A DNA stretch of 32,780 nucleotides from contig JAIRKZ010000077.1 in the NCBI GenBank assembly GCA_031259845.1, forward strand, positions 1 through 32,780, written 5' to 3'. Below the pieces are notes generated by a model. It was not told where the DNA came from, searched no databases, and saw only the letters and a program-made list of their open reading frames with translations. The position numbers and the translations under genes are program-made. Source of the DNA: Tannerellaceae bacterium (GTDB taxonomy: Bacteria > Bacteroidota > Bacteroidia > Bacteroidales > Tannerellaceae). Positions 7,564-16,634 of this stretch are shown in pieces. Each line of letters starts with the position of its first letter. Position 1 is the stretch's first letter.

Positions 7564-8871
7564 CTAATATTTTCTTTCTATTTCAGTATGGGGGAAGTAA
7601 TGGGCAAGGATTTGTTTGTAATTATATCCCTGCGCTCCCATAACGGCGGCGCCTATCTGGCAAAGCCCTACGCCATGCCCCCAACCGGCTCCCGTAAAGA
7701 CAAAGCGTCCGGGAATTGTATCTGATACGTCTTCTTTGTCTACAACGAATGCTGAGCTATACAGGTGGCTTTCCGATAAGAACCGGCGAATTTCAAGCTC
7801 TTTTCCAATGGTGTAAGTTTTTTTGCTGCCAACGATTTTCAGTCTTTCGATACGTCCGGAGGTTCCCCGCTTTAAGGGAATCAGATCAATAATATAGCCA
7901 AAGTCTGTTCCTCCGCTTTTCCGTTTGATTAATCCGGCCAGTTCTTTCTGTGTATATACTACTTTCCAGCGGTAAAAATCGCTTGTTTCCCGGTCGTAAT
8001 TAGTGAGTACCTGACTGAGGATATGCTTGTCGCGGGTATTGCAAAAGGCTTCCGGCGAAGAGCGTATCCATGCGCCGGCTTCTGTTTCGAGGGTAAGGCC
8101 GGGCAGTTTTTGTTTCTTTCCGTCGCGTATGGCCGTAAGGTAAGGGTGAGGGAGAGGTTCCCATACGTTTTCAAACTGTTCGGTAATACCCCCGCAACAT
8201 TTATGAAAACGGGTATCGCAAATCGTTTCGCCGTCTGTCAGGATTTCACCCCGCGTTTGGTTGACAACTTCAGCAACCAGGGGGGTAGAAGCGCGGGTGA
8301 TACCCTGATAGCGTTGGCAATGATCGTCTGCACATACATCAAACATCGCATGGTCTTCCCTGTCGTACCATCTGACGAGTTCATCCTTTGTTTGGCGTAT
8401 GCTCTGCCGGACTGCCTCCTTATTATTTCTTTGGGTTAATTGAGCCAATAGCCAGCTGCGGGAAATAACAGCGTGCGCTTTCAGAAATTCGGCGGAAGCG
8501 GTTGCGCTCATTTCCGAAGAAATGACACTGGTAAGGTATTCTTCTATATCAACCTGGTTGATGATAACGATTGTATCGCCTTTGGCTACCAGGTTAAGCG
8601 CTCCATGAAACCGTTGGTCTTCCTTGCGTTGCCAATGAAAATCCACCCCGATAAGAACAGCTTCCAGGTTGAAACAAGCCTCTTTGGAAGCCGGCTCAAA
8701 AAAGAGTTCATTATACAGCTTGCCATTGAATACAATATTTCCGTTTACATTTACAACCCGCTGTTCGCCGGTGAGATAATCACCGGATTCAGTATGTACA
8801 TATTCTCCATTAAATACAAATGAAACGGACTTTTCCGACATAATGCCGACATTTATTACAGGTGTTTCCAT
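7564..8871 (-). CDS. SpoIID/LytB domain-containing protein
   Basis: The product is about 435 residues long and related to SpoIID/LytB, a family whose sporulation member is a peptidoglycan lytic transglycosylase. The domain is recognised from DIEEYLTSVISSEMSATASAEFLKAHAVISRSW and the later RFHKCCGGITEQFENVW (a conserved Cys-Cys-Gly region) and GWGHGVGLCQIGA near the end. No signal peptide is visible, which is odd for a wall enzyme. Non-spore-forming Bacteroidales often carry this gene, and its role there is not settled. The start at 8871 (METPVINVGI) is preferred from the usual N-terminus; an in-frame ATG at 8901 would add ten residues. It is the last gene of the glnS operon, 44 bp (or 14 bp) after the OPT gene. 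Confidence 0.85.
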   Translation of the reverse strand: METPVINVGIMSEKSVSFVFNGEYVHTESGDYLTGEQRVVNVNGNIVFNGKLYNELFFEPASKEACFNLEAVLIGVDFHWQRKEDQRFHGALNLVAKGDTIVIINQVDIEEYLTSVISSEMSATASAEFLKAHAVISRSWLLAQLTQRNNKEAVRQSIRQTKDELVRWYDREDHAMFDVCADDHCQRYQGITRASTPLVAEVVNQTRGEILTDGETICDTRFHKCCGGITEQFENVWEPLPHPYLTAIRDGKKQKLPGLTLETEAGAWIRSSPEAFCNTRDKHILSQVLTNYDRETSDFYRWKVVYTQKELAGLIKRKSGGTDFGYIIDLIPLKRGTSGRIERLKIVGSKKTYTIGKELEIRRFLSESHLYSSAFVVDKEDVSDTIPGRFVFTGAGWGHGVGLCQIGAAVMGAQGYNYKQILAHYFPHTEIERKY

Positions 8872-8915
8872 CGGTGTAAGAAGTTGGGTTACAGAGAACA
8901 TTCTATATAAATAAA

Positions 8916-10913
8916 TTAATCTTTTTTGGTTTTTAAAGATGCGATAGCCAGGTAAGCAATCAATCCTGTGTATATAATAAGGGCTAATACTTCAGATAAA
9001 CTATTATTCAACCACTCTTCATTGACGAGGTTTATCCCACCGAAACGTAAGGCGGCGCTCACTACCCCCATCAAAGCTCCGCCGGCAATAAATCCGGAAG
9101 CAAGCAGCGTTCCTTTTTCCATTCGGGCGGTATTTAATGCCTGGTCTTTGCTACGGCTCCCTACATACCAGTTAACAGCGCCTCCTATTAATAATGGCGT
9201 GTTTAATTCGAGCGGGATAAACATCCCTAAAGCGAAAGCCAGCGCCGGGATTTTGAAAAAGTTCAAAGCGATGGCCAATACGGCGCCGATGGCATAAAGT
9301 ATCCAGGGAGCTCCCGCTCCACTCATCAAAGGTTCAATAACCGCAGCCATTGCATTTGCTTGCGGGGCAGCTAATTGTCCGCTTGTAAACCCGTATGTTT
9401 TGTTTAAGATCAGGATAACGCCGCCTACGGTAGCGGCAGCTACCAATACTCCGAGGAATTTCCAGGTTTGCTGTTTGGCAGGAGTGCTTCCCAGCCAGTA
9501 GCCTATTTTTAAATCGGTAATAAATCCCCCTGCCATTGAAAGCGCCGTACACACAACTCCTCCTATTATCAAGGCAGACACCATGCCGGCAGCTCCTTTC
9601 AGCCCCACGGAGACAAGGATAATGGAAGCGAGAATAAGCGTCATTAATGTCATCCCTGAAACAGGATTGGTTCCTACAATGGCTATCGCATTGGCAGCAA
9701 CGGTAGTAAAGAGGAATGCGATTACGCCTACTACCAGTAGCCCTGCGAATGCTTGATACCAATTCTCAAGTACGCCAAAATAAAAGAATAGATAGGCAGC
9801 AATTAATGTGATAAAAATCCCGATAGCAATTACTTTCATCGATAAATCTTTCTGTGTCCGTACTTCTTCTTTGTCCGCCTGCCCGCTTTTACCTTTTAAC
9901 TCTTTTGACGCCAGCCCTACGGCGCTTTTAATGATACCCCACGATTTGATAATACCGATAACGCCTGCGGTTGCAATACCTCCGATACCGATATGCCGGG
10001 CGTATGCAGTAAAGATTTGTTCGGGAGTCATACTGCCTACAGTGGCAATTATGGCATCATTGCCAAGCGTTAATACATCCGTACCCCAAAATGCCGATAA
10101 CAGTGGAATAATAACCAGCCAAACCAGAAACGAGCCGGCACAGATAATCAATGAATATTTTAACCCGATAATATAACCTAACCCTAAGATGGCCGCTCCT
10201 GAATTAACCTTGAATACGATTTTAACCTTATCGGCCAATGTTTCCCCGATGCCTGCCATACGTGTGGTGAATATTTCATTCCACCAGCCGAAAGTGGCGA
10301 CGATAAAATCATATATCCCGCCAATCAATCCTGCAAATATCAACGGCCTGGCCTGGTGGCCGCCTTTCTCGCCCGAAACCAGCACCTGCGTAGTAGCGGT
10401 TGCTTCAGGGAAAGGATATTTGCCATGCATAGTAGAAACGAAATATTTACGGAAAGGTATAAGCAATAAGATACCGAGTATGCCTCCTAAGAGCGAACTC
10501 ATAAATACTTCGAAAAAACTAACGGTAATTTCCGGATATCTATCCTGGAGTATATAAATAGCAGGCAAAGTAAAAATAGCCCCGGCCACAATCACGCCGC
10601 TACTGGCTCCTATGGATTGGATAATAACGTTTTCGCCTAAGGCATTTTTTCGTTTAAAAGCGCCGGATAAGCCTACCGCAATGATAGCAATAGGGATAGC
10701 CGCCTCAAAAACCTGCCCTACTTTTAATCCCAGATAAGCAGCGGCAGCGCTGAAAATAACAACCATTACCAAACCCCAGCATACAGACCATGGAGTAACT
10801 TCGCGATATTGCCGGTAAGGTGGCATAACAGGCTTATACTCTTCTCCTTCTTTCAATTCACGATAAGCATTTTCAGGCAATCCGTCCGTCTTTTCTGCAT
10901 TTTCTTTTTTCAC
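8916..10913 (-). CDS. OPT family oligopeptide transporter
   Basis: The 665-residue polytopic membrane protein has many hydrophobic helices throughout and is typical of the bacterial oligopeptide transporter (OPT) family, which takes up peptides or metal chelates by proton symport. Family-like stretches include YLGLKVGQVFEAAIPIAIIA near the N-terminus, KYPFPEATATTQVLVSGE around residues 165-185, and GFITDLKIGYWLGSTPAKQQ further on. The start is GTG at 10913 (MKKENAEKTD), and no nearby in-frame ATG is better. It lies 21 bp after the DUF368 gene in the glnS operon. The substrate cannot be read from sequence. Peptide import would fit with the exported dipeptidyl peptidase nearby, but that is an inference. 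Confidence 0.9.
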   Translation of the reverse strand: MKKENAEKTDGLPENAYRELKEGEEYKPVMPPYRQYREVTPWSVCWGLVMVVIFSAAAAYLGLKVGQVFEAAIPIAIIAVGLSGAFKRKNALGENVIIQSIGASSGVIVAGAIFTLPAIYILQDRYPEITVSFFEVFMSSLLGGILGILLLIPFRKYFVSTMHGKYPFPEATATTQVLVSGEKGGHQARPLIFAGLIGGIYDFIVATFGWWNEIFTTRMAGIGETLADKVKIVFKVNSGAAILGLGYIIGLKYSLIICAGSFLVWLVIIPLLSAFWGTDVLTLGNDAIIATVGSMTPEQIFTAYARHIGIGGIATAGVIGIIKSWGIIKSAVGLASKELKGKSGQADKEEVRTQKDLSMKVIAIGIFITLIAAYLFFYFGVLENWYQAFAGLLVVGVIAFLFTTVAANAIAIVGTNPVSGMTLMTLILASIILVSVGLKGAAGMVSALIIGGVVCTALSMAGGFITDLKIGYWLGSTPAKQQTWKFLGVLVAAATVGGVILILNKTYGFTSGQLAAPQANAMAAVIEPLMSGAGAPWILYAIGAVLAIALNFFKIPALAFALGMFIPLELNTPLLIGGAVNWYVGSRSKDQALNTARMEKGTLLASGFIAGGALMGVVSAALRFGGINLVNEEWLNNSLSEVLALIIYTGLIAYLAIASLKTKKD

Positions 10914-10934
10914 GATACACTATGATTAGGTTTG

Positions 10935-11801
10935 TTATTTCCCGGAAAGTTTTTCCAGGTAATAAACGATAGCAAAGCCAAGAATCAGTAATCCTGCGCT
11001 TTCCCATACCAGGCTGTCGGGCAGGATATTATGGGTTATACCTTCGTCTTCTATTTTCCAGGGCCATACTTTGTTTAAAGAACCGAGCATAAAACCTGCC
11101 AATACCGCGATTGTTATGTCATGGAATCTGCGAAGAAGCCAGGATAATAAGCGTGAAAAGGAGGCTATACCGATTGCCGCCCCGCAAATAAATACGAAGA
11201 TTATAACGATATCCAGATTTGTAACGGCTTTCATAACGTAGTCATATTTTCCCAGCAAAACCAAAACGAAGCTGCCGGATATCCCCGGCAATATCATCGC
11301 ACAGATGGCAATGGCTCCGCAAAGGAAGATAAACCAAAGCCCCGCAGGCGTTTCAGCGGGGGTAGCTACAGTTATATAAAAGGCGACAATCGCCCCGATA
11401 ATGAAACCGAGTATCGTCTTCCAGTCCCATTTCTTAATCTCTTTGGCTACGAACAGGATAGATGCTAATACTAATCCGAAGAAGAAAGACCATACCAATA
11501 CCGGTTGGGTTTCTAATAAATGGGTGATTAATTTAGCTAAAGAAAAAATACTGATAGCAATACCGGAAAGCAATGTCAATAGAAAATTTCCATTTATCGC
11601 TTTCCAGAAAGCAACTATCTTCCCTGTGAAAAATAATTTTAGCGAATTACCATTAATGCTCTTAATGGAGTCGAGCAACTCTTCGTAAATACCTACGATA
11701 AGAGCAATAGTACCTCCGGAAACACCCGGCACAACATCAACCGCACCCATTCCAATACCTTTTAGTATGATAAGGGCGTAATCTTTCAGACTTCTGTTCA
11801 T
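10935..11801 (-). CDS. DUF368 protein, undecaprenyl-phosphate translocase (PopT) family
   Basis: The 288-residue membrane protein has the DUF368 signature at the N-terminus, GIGMGAVDVVPGVSGGTIALIVGIYEELL, and its inverted counterpart ILPGISGSFVLVLLGKYDYVM near residues 170-190. About eight to ten hydrophobic segments follow a pseudo-symmetrical pattern. Members of this family (PopT) have been shown to recycle the lipid carrier undecaprenyl phosphate across the inner membrane for peptidoglycan and surface glycan synthesis. It lies 7 bp after the TPR gene and 21 bp before the OPT gene in a tight operon. Assignment to the family is strong; transport by this particular protein is inferred. Confidence 0.88.
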   Translation of the reverse strand: MNRSLKDYALIILKGIGMGAVDVVPGVSGGTIALIVGIYEELLDSIKSINGNSLKLFFTGKIVAFWKAINGNFLLTLLSGIAISIFSLAKLITHLLETQPVLVWSFFFGLVLASILFVAKEIKKWDWKTILGFIIGAIVAFYITVATPAETPAGLWFIFLCGAIAICAMILPGISGSFVLVLLGKYDYVMKAVTNLDIVIIFVFICGAAIGIASFSRLLSWLLRRFHDITIAVLAGFMLGSLNKVWPWKIEDEGITHNILPDSLVWESAGLLILGFAIVYYLEKLSGK

Positions 11802-11808
11802 AAACTGA

Positions 11809-13251
11809 TTAGTTGTTGTTAGTTTTGTTATTCAAATATTCTCTTGACAGTTCGTCAATGGGTATATATTTTTCTTCCTGGAAAAGGGTTTCCTGCGTAT
11901 TTTCAGGTTTTCCGGGTTTGAAATATTCTGCAAGTTCTTTCTGTGAGATATTCCTGTAATGCTTGTTGAATTGATCTATATCCCCCAATGAGAAATAAGT
12001 CATGGCCATGTGGAAGTGCATGAGAGGCATTTTAGGATTCAGCTTCAGTATTTTCTTATAATATTTGAGCGCTTTCTTAAATTCGCCCCGCATAAAAAAA
12101 TATTGTCCTTTTTGCAATAGTTTGTCACAGTCGTCTGCGTTCTCATTGCCTATCAATTCTAATTGCTTAAAGATTTTATCTGTTATGGATAGCGCCATTT
12201 CTTCTTTGCCGTTTTCCAGATAGGTAAGCGCTAATAAAGACAGGATGCGGACATTGTCGGGGAAAAGGTCGGTAGCTTTCAGCAGTAATTGAGAGGCTTC
12301 CCGTTCCCGGTCGGTTTCAACGCAGCATCGTATACAATTAATGTAGGTATTGGCTTCTGCATTATTTTCCTGTTGGATAATATCTTTCAAAAGCCGGTAG
12401 GCGTGTTCAAAATCTTCCAGTTTAATATAACACTCGGCTATCAGTGATCTGACGTGACTGTTTTCTTCGGTTAGCGGAAGAAACTCATTGTATATTTCTA
12501 TGGCCTTGTTATAATTCTCGTTCATAAACAGGCAATAAGCTTTCGACATTAATAATTCCGTATCCGGTTTGTCGCAGGCGCAGGCAAAGTCGAAAGCGTC
12601 AATTGCTTTTTCATACTCATATTGTAAGGAGTATAATCGCCCTAATGTAAACCAGAATTCATACGAATAAGGATTTTGGTCGATAATCTTGTTGCATACA
12701 TTTATTGCTTCCTCTATATCGCCTTTTAATTCATACAGGTAGCATAATTCATTATTAAGTATGATATTGTCGGGGAATCCGAGTAATCCGTATTGGATAA
12801 GTGTTTCCGCCGCATCTATCATTTCCAGGTCATTTAAGAATGTAGCAAAAAATTCAAACAGTTCTTCTATATATGTACACGAAAGGTCGATGACTAACTC
12901 TTCTAAATAAAGGTAAGCTGTTTCGTAATCATTCAAATAAAAATAACATTCCAATCGTATGATATCCAATTCCTGATTATATTTCTCCTGTATGTTTTCC
13001 GCTAACGCTAATGCTTCTTTATAATGTTCGTTGATAATGAGTGAACGGCATTTTTTTATTCTTAGTTCATCCCGGGTGGGGTGAAGTTTCAAACCGATCT
13101 CTAAAACGCCGTCGTAATGAACCAGATCATTCTCATCTTCAAAACAATCTAATAAATACAGGATTTCATCGGCGTCGAAATAAGCGTCTTTGCCTTTTTC
13201 GAGCGCCGATAAATATCGTTCTAACAGTATTGAATAGTCATCGTCTTTCAT
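11809..13251 (-). CDS. Tetratricopeptide repeat protein
   Basis: The 480-residue, acidic, soluble protein is built almost entirely of helical TPR units. Recognisable repeats include NPYSYEFWFTLGRLYSLQYE with EKAIDAFDFACACD, AYCLFMNENYNKAIEIYNEF, and KGQYFFMRGEFKKALKYYKK followed by ILKLNPKMPLMHFHMAMTYF. No signal peptide or membrane segment is seen, so it is probably cytoplasmic and mediates protein contacts. It begins 16 bp after glnS and ends 7 bp before the DUF368 gene, so it is co-transcribed with both. A partner cannot be named. TPR boundaries were judged by eye. Confidence 0.88.
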   Translation of the reverse strand: MKDDDYSILLERYLSALEKGKDAYFDADEILYLLDCFEDENDLVHYDGVLEIGLKLHPTRDELRIKKCRSLIINEHYKEALALAENIQEKYNQELDIIRLECYFYLNDYETAYLYLEELVIDLSCTYIEELFEFFATFLNDLEMIDAAETLIQYGLLGFPDNIILNNELCYLYELKGDIEEAINVCNKIIDQNPYSYEFWFTLGRLYSLQYEYEKAIDAFDFACACDKPDTELLMSKAYCLFMNENYNKAIEIYNEFLPLTEENSHVRSLIAECYIKLEDFEHAYRLLKDIIQQENNAEANTYINCIRCCVETDREREASQLLLKATDLFPDNVRILSLLALTYLENGKEEMALSITDKIFKQLELIGNENADDCDKLLQKGQYFFMRGEFKKALKYYKKILKLNPKMPLMHFHMAMTYFSLGDIDQFNKHYRNISQKELAEYFKPGKPENTQETLFQEEKYIPIDELSREYLNNKTNNN

Positions 13252-13267
13252 ACCCCCTGTTCTTTCT

Positions 13268-14953
13268 TTAAAAAGATTGTTTTAAAGATACGGTACGGTT
13301 AAAAATAAGCTTTCCGTCTTTACTGTCCGGGTCCAAGTTGAAATAACCAATACGTTGGAACTGGAAGTTGTCGAAAGGTTTAGCCTTTTGAAGTTCGGCT
13401 TCAACACGGCAATGAGACAGTATGACGAGAGAGTCCGGATTCAGAAGTTCCCGGAAATCTTTCTCTTTTTCTTCCGAGGGATTCTCTACCGTAAAAAGCC
13501 TGTCGTATAATCGCGCTTCGGCCGGCAGGCTATGTTCGGCGGATACCCAGTGTAACGTACCTTTTACCTTACGTCCGCTATCCGGCATGCCGCTTTTAGT
13601 TGCAGGATCGTATTCGGCATATATTTCTTCTATTTCTCCGTTGTCGTTTTTCTTCGCGCCCGTACATTTAATAATATAGGCGCTTTTCAGGCGTACTTCT
13701 TTACCGGGCGATAAGCGGAAGAATTTTTTTGGTGCATCTTCCATGAAGTCGCCGCGCTCAATATACAATTCACGCGAAAAAGCAATAGGATGGGTGCCCG
13801 CTGCCGGGTCTTCCGGATTATTAACGGCTTCCATCATCTCTACTTGTCTTTCCGGATAGTTGGTAATAATTAGTTTCACGGGGTCTATAACCGCTGATAC
13901 ACGTTGAGCTTTTATATTCAAATCTTCCCGGACGGCATGCTCCAGCAGGGCGGTGTCGATAATGCCATCATATTTCGTGTAACCGATTTTGTCGATAAAG
14001 TTGCGAATGGATTGTGGAGTATATCCACGCCTGCGAAGTCCGCCAAGGGTAGGCATACGAGGGTCGTCCCAGCCATTCACTTTGCCTTCTTTTACCAATT
14101 GTAGAAGTTTTCGTTTACTCATTACCGTATAAGTAAGGTTTAACCGGTTGAACTCTGTCTGGCGCGGGCGGTAATTGTCCCCTTTTTGCAACAAATCGAT
14201 AAAGTAATCGTATAACGGACGGTGTACTTCAAATTCCAATGTGCATAATGAGTGGGTAACGCCTTCAAAATAATCGCTTTGTCCGTGGGCGAAATCGTAC
14301 ATGGGATACACTTTCCATGTTGTTCCCGTACGATGGTGCGGATGCTCTTTAATAATGCGGTACATAATCGGGTCGCGGAAGTGCATATTAGGCGACGCCA
14401 TATCTATTTTGGCGCGAAGGATCATACGCCCTTCTTCAAATTCGCCGGCTTGCATACGCCGGAACAGGGCGAGATTCTCTTCAGCAGGGCGGTTCCTGTA
14501 AGGGCTTTCTATCCCGGGCTGTGTAGGCGTGCCTTTTTGTTTGGCTATAACATCAGCGCTTTGTTCGTCTACATACGCTTTTCCTTCTTTAATAAGCTGA
14601 ATGGCAAAGTCAAATAATTGCTGGAAATAATCCGACGCGTAATATACCTTATTCCAGCTATATCCCAGCCATTTGATGTCTTCCATGATAGAATCTACAT
14701 ACTCAACATCCTCTTTTACCGGGTTTGTATCATCAAAACGGAGGTTGCAAACCCCGTTATAACGCTCGGCAATTCCGAAATCGAGGCAGATTGCTTTTGC
14801 ATGGCCGATATGCAGGTAGCCATTGGGTTCCGGAGGGAAACGGGTCTGTACCTTTCCATCATTTTTACCTTCAGCCAAGTCTTTCTCTACGATGGCTTCT
14901 ATGAAATTAAGGATTCTTTTTTCTTCTCCTTCGTTAGTCTTTATCTCATTCAT
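13268..14953 (-). CDS. glnS: Glutaminyl-tRNA synthetase
   Basis: The 561-residue class I aminoacyl-tRNA synthetase charges tRNA(Gln) with glutamine in the cytoplasm. The HIGH motif is at residues 48-51 in PEPNGYLHIGHAK and the KMSKS variant appears as VMSKRKL. The catalytic core contains RFDDTNPVKE, and the C-terminal half has the anticodon-binding beta-barrels (VRLKSAYIIKCTGAKKN, EIYAEYDPATKSG). Length is close to the E. coli enzyme (554). The start at 14953 (MNEIKTNEGE) is chosen over an in-frame ATG at 14980, because the -7 promoter element overlaps 14980 and transcription would begin after it. It heads the five-gene operon. Confidence 0.96.
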   Translation of the reverse strand: MNEIKTNEGEEKRILNFIEAIVEKDLAEGKNDGKVQTRFPPEPNGYLHIGHAKAICLDFGIAERYNGVCNLRFDDTNPVKEDVEYVDSIMEDIKWLGYSWNKVYYASDYFQQLFDFAIQLIKEGKAYVDEQSADVIAKQKGTPTQPGIESPYRNRPAEENLALFRRMQAGEFEEGRMILRAKIDMASPNMHFRDPIMYRIIKEHPHHRTGTTWKVYPMYDFAHGQSDYFEGVTHSLCTLEFEVHRPLYDYFIDLLQKGDNYRPRQTEFNRLNLTYTVMSKRKLLQLVKEGKVNGWDDPRMPTLGGLRRRGYTPQSIRNFIDKIGYTKYDGIIDTALLEHAVREDLNIKAQRVSAVIDPVKLIITNYPERQVEMMEAVNNPEDPAAGTHPIAFSRELYIERGDFMEDAPKKFFRLSPGKEVRLKSAYIIKCTGAKKNDNGEIEEIYAEYDPATKSGMPDSGRKVKGTLHWVSAEHSLPAEARLYDRLFTVENPSEEKEKDFRELLNPDSLVILSHCRVEAELQKAKPFDNFQFQRIGYFNLDPDSKDGKLIFNRTVSLKQSF

Positions 14954-14977
14954 TTTAACATACGTATCAATACCGCA

Positions 14978-14985
14978 CAAAGGTA
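14978..14985 (-). promoter_or_regulatory. -7 promoter element of the glnS operon
   Basis: The minus strand reads TACCTTTG, an exact TAnnTTTG. A TTTT tract 19 nt upstream could serve as a weak -33. The expected start near 14972 leaves a leader of about 20 nt before the ATG at 14953 and excludes the ATG at 14980. Confidence 0.7.
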
Positions 14986-15011
14986 AACATTTTATTATGA
15001 AAGAAAAAAGT

Positions 15012-15019
15012 TATATTTG
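15012..15019 (+). promoter_or_regulatory. -7 promoter element of crcB
   Basis: TATATTTG is an exact TAnnTTTG, placed 25 bp before the crcB ATG. It is divergent from the glnS -7 element 26 bp away, so the two promoters share their upstream DNA. The leader is too short for a fluoride riboswitch. Confidence 0.6.
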
Positions 15020-15044
15020 TGGAAATATATTTCGGGTTTTGTGT

Positions 15045-15419
15045 ATGATAAAACAATTAATACTGGTAGGGGTAGGAGGCGGAGCCGGAAGCATTTTTCG
15101 TTATTTGGCTTCTTTAGTAATCAACAGGTATTTTCATCCGGCCCATTTTCCTTTAGCTACTTTTGTTGTTAATATAACTGGTTGTTTACTTATCGGCCTG
15201 CTTATCGGCCTTTCGGTTAGGTATGAATTATTCGATAAGGAGTTAAAACTTTTGCTGGTAACGGGTTTTTGTGGAGGGTATACCACCTTTTCTGCTTTTT
15301 CTTCGGAAAATCTCCGGTTATTGGAAATGCAGAATTATTATATACTCTTTACCTATATTATAGGAAGTATCCTGATCGGCCTGTTAGCCGTTTGGTTGGG
15401 ATTCTTGTTGGCGAAGTAA
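15045..15419 (+). CDS. crcB: Fluoride channel CrcB/Fluc
   Basis: The 124-residue protein has four membrane helices and the Fluc/CrcB motifs GGGAGSIFRYL at the N-terminus, FPLATFVVNITGCLLIG (second helix, with the Asn of the pore region) and TGFCGGYTTFSAFSSE (third helix, with the Phe residues lining the pore). Such proteins form dual-topology dimers that let fluoride leave the cell. The start at 15045 matches the family N-terminus (MIKQLILVGVGGGAGS); the frame is open further upstream but that part overlaps the divergent glnS promoter. It appears monocistronic, followed by a sigma-factor remnant. Confidence 0.93.
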   Translation: MIKQLILVGVGGGAGSIFRYLASLVINRYFHPAHFPLATFVVNITGCLLIGLLIGLSVRYELFDKELKLLLVTGFCGGYTTFSAFSSENLRLLEMQNYYILFTYIIGSILIGLLAVWLGFLLAK

Positions 15420-15510
15420 TAGTTTGCCGGGATAAGCCGCTTGATGAGAGGAGGCAGTTGTAAATTGTAATCATATAGTTGTAAATCCCGCAATTGCAGA
15501 AGTATTAGGC

Positions 15511-15888
15511 AACCGGGATAAGTTTACCGACAATGTAAACTTCAAAGGTTGGGTATTAACCATCATGCGTAACATCTTTATCAACGACTATCATAAAGCC
15601 GTACACGCCCAGTCTGTCATAGACCAGGATGCAGATGTATATAATAGAGATATATTGAATGATTCCGGTTTTGATACGCCCGACGGTTCCATCCATATAC
15701 AGGAAATAACCGGTGCGATTGATCAATTGAGTGAAGACCTGCGAGTTCCTTTCTCCCTGTATGTAAGCGGTTATAAGTACAACGAGATAGCCGGCAAATT
15801 AGATATGCCCCTCGGAACAATAAAGAGCCGCATCTTCTTTGCCCGCCAGGAACTCTAAAAACAATTGAAGGATTTTCACCAGGACTAA
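15511..15888 (+). pseudogene. Broken ECF RNA polymerase sigma factor
   Basis: From NRDKFTDNVNFKGW (15511) to the end, the frame matches the second half of region 2 and all of region 4 of Bacteroidota ECF sigma factors. Region 4 shows LSEDLRVPFSLYVSGYKYNEIAGKL and PLGTIKSRIFFARQEL. The first 50 or so residues of the family (regions 2.1-2.2) are missing; in-frame stops lie at about 15433-15447 and the sequence before NRDKF is unlike the family. A TAA at 15856-15858 interrupts the C-terminus exactly where Gln (CAA) is expected, and the same frame then reads KQLKDFHQD to a second stop at 15886-15888. An ATG at 15565 could still express a 97-residue region-4 fragment, but promoter recognition as a normal sigma factor is unlikely. 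Confidence 0.82.
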
Positions 15889-15930
15889 TCACTTTTTTTA
15901 GATTATACTAATAAATTCGGGAATATATTG

Positions 15931-15961
15931 TTTGTTGGTTAGATATAAATACTTACCTTTG
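15931..15961 (+). promoter_or_regulatory. Bacteroidota -33/-7 promoter of the rpsF operon
   Basis: TTTG at 15931-15934, a 19-nt spacer, then TACCTTTG at 15954-15961 match both consensus elements and spacing. The expected start near 15968 gives a leader of about 34 nt before rpsF. Confidence 0.82.
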
Positions 15962-16001
15962 CGGCTCGAAAAAATATTAATTACTAATCAAACAGTGTTT
16001 T

Positions 16002-16355
16002 ATGAATAATTATGAAACCGTTTTCATTTTAACTCCCGTTTTGTCTGATGCACAGATGAAGGAAGCGGTAGAAAAATTCACAAACCTGCTGAAAGAAGAA
16101 GGCGCGGAAATTGTGAATGAAGAAAATTGGGGATTGAAGAAATTAGCTTATCCCATTCAGAAAAAAACAACCGGCTTCTATCAGTTGGTTGAATTTAAAG
16201 CTAATCCGGAAGTAATCGCTAAGCTGGAAGTACAATTCCGGCGCGATGAACGTATCATTCGTTTTCTGACTTTCCGTCAGGATAAATTCGCCGCAGAGTA
16301 TGCTGCTAAGAGAAGGAACTTAAAATCATCTAAAGAAACTGTAAAGGAGAATTAA
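16002..16355 (+). CDS. rpsF: 30S ribosomal protein S6
   Basis: The 117-residue protein has the S6 fold signature [26 protein letters not shown] and the conserved [25 protein letters not shown]. It pairs with S18 in the platform of the small ribosomal subunit. It is the first gene of the rpsF-rpsR-rplI operon, with the start codon downstream of a strong promoter and no Shine-Dalgarno sequence, as is normal in this phylum. The C-terminal tail is short and basic. In other bacteria S6:S18 can repress their own mRNA through a leader hairpin; the leader here is too short for me to see one. Confidence 0.97.
   Translation: MNNYETVFILTPVLSDAQMKEAVEKFTNLLKEEGAEIVNEENWGLKKLAYPIQKKTTGFYQLVEFKANPEVIAKLEVQFRRDERIIRFLTFRQDKFAAEYAAKRRNLKSSKETVKEN
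16343..16349 (+). promoter_or_regulatory. Shine-Dalgarno sequence of rpsR
   Basis: AAAGGAG lies 8 nt before the rpsR ATG at 16358. A clear Shine-Dalgarno is uncommon in this phylum. This one sits inside the end of rpsF. Confidence 0.6.
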
Positions 16356-16357
16356 TT

Positions 16358-16624
16358 ATGGCTACTCAATCGGAAATCAGATATTTGACCCCGCCGTCTG
16401 TAGACGTTAAAAAGAAAAAATATTGCCGTTTTAAAAAGAACGGTATCAAGTATATCGATTACAAAGACCCCGAATTTCTTAAGAAATTTCTGAACGAGCA
16501 GGGCAAGATTCTTCCCCGCCGTATTACAGGAACTTCGTTGAAATTCCAACATCGTGTAGCTCAGGCTGTAAAAAGAGCCCGTCATTTAGCCCTGCTTCCA
16601 TACGTAACCGATTTAATGAAATAA
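16358..16624 (+). CDS. rpsR: 30S ribosomal protein S18
   Basis: The 88-residue basic protein carries the S18 core [25 protein letters not shown], then [31 protein letters not shown]. It has a single Cys and lacks the four-Cys zinc site, so it is a zinc-free form. It binds S6 and 16S rRNA in the platform of the small subunit. It starts 2 bp after the rpsF stop, with its own Shine-Dalgarno sequence. Confidence 0.97.
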   Translation: MATQSEIRYLTPPSVDVKKKKYCRFKKNGIKYIDYKDPEFLKKFLNEQGKILPRRITGTSLKFQHRVAQAVKRARHLALLPYVTDLMK

Positions 16625-16634
16625 TAAAAAAAGT

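Noticed and set aside
7453-7725. 90-residue plus-strand frame
   Set aside because: It starts in the 22-bp repeat region and runs antisense into the SpoIID-domain gene; its product resembles nothing.
15020-15044. Fluoride riboswitch before crcB
   Set aside because: The inferred leader is about 20 nt, too short for the crcB RNA motif.
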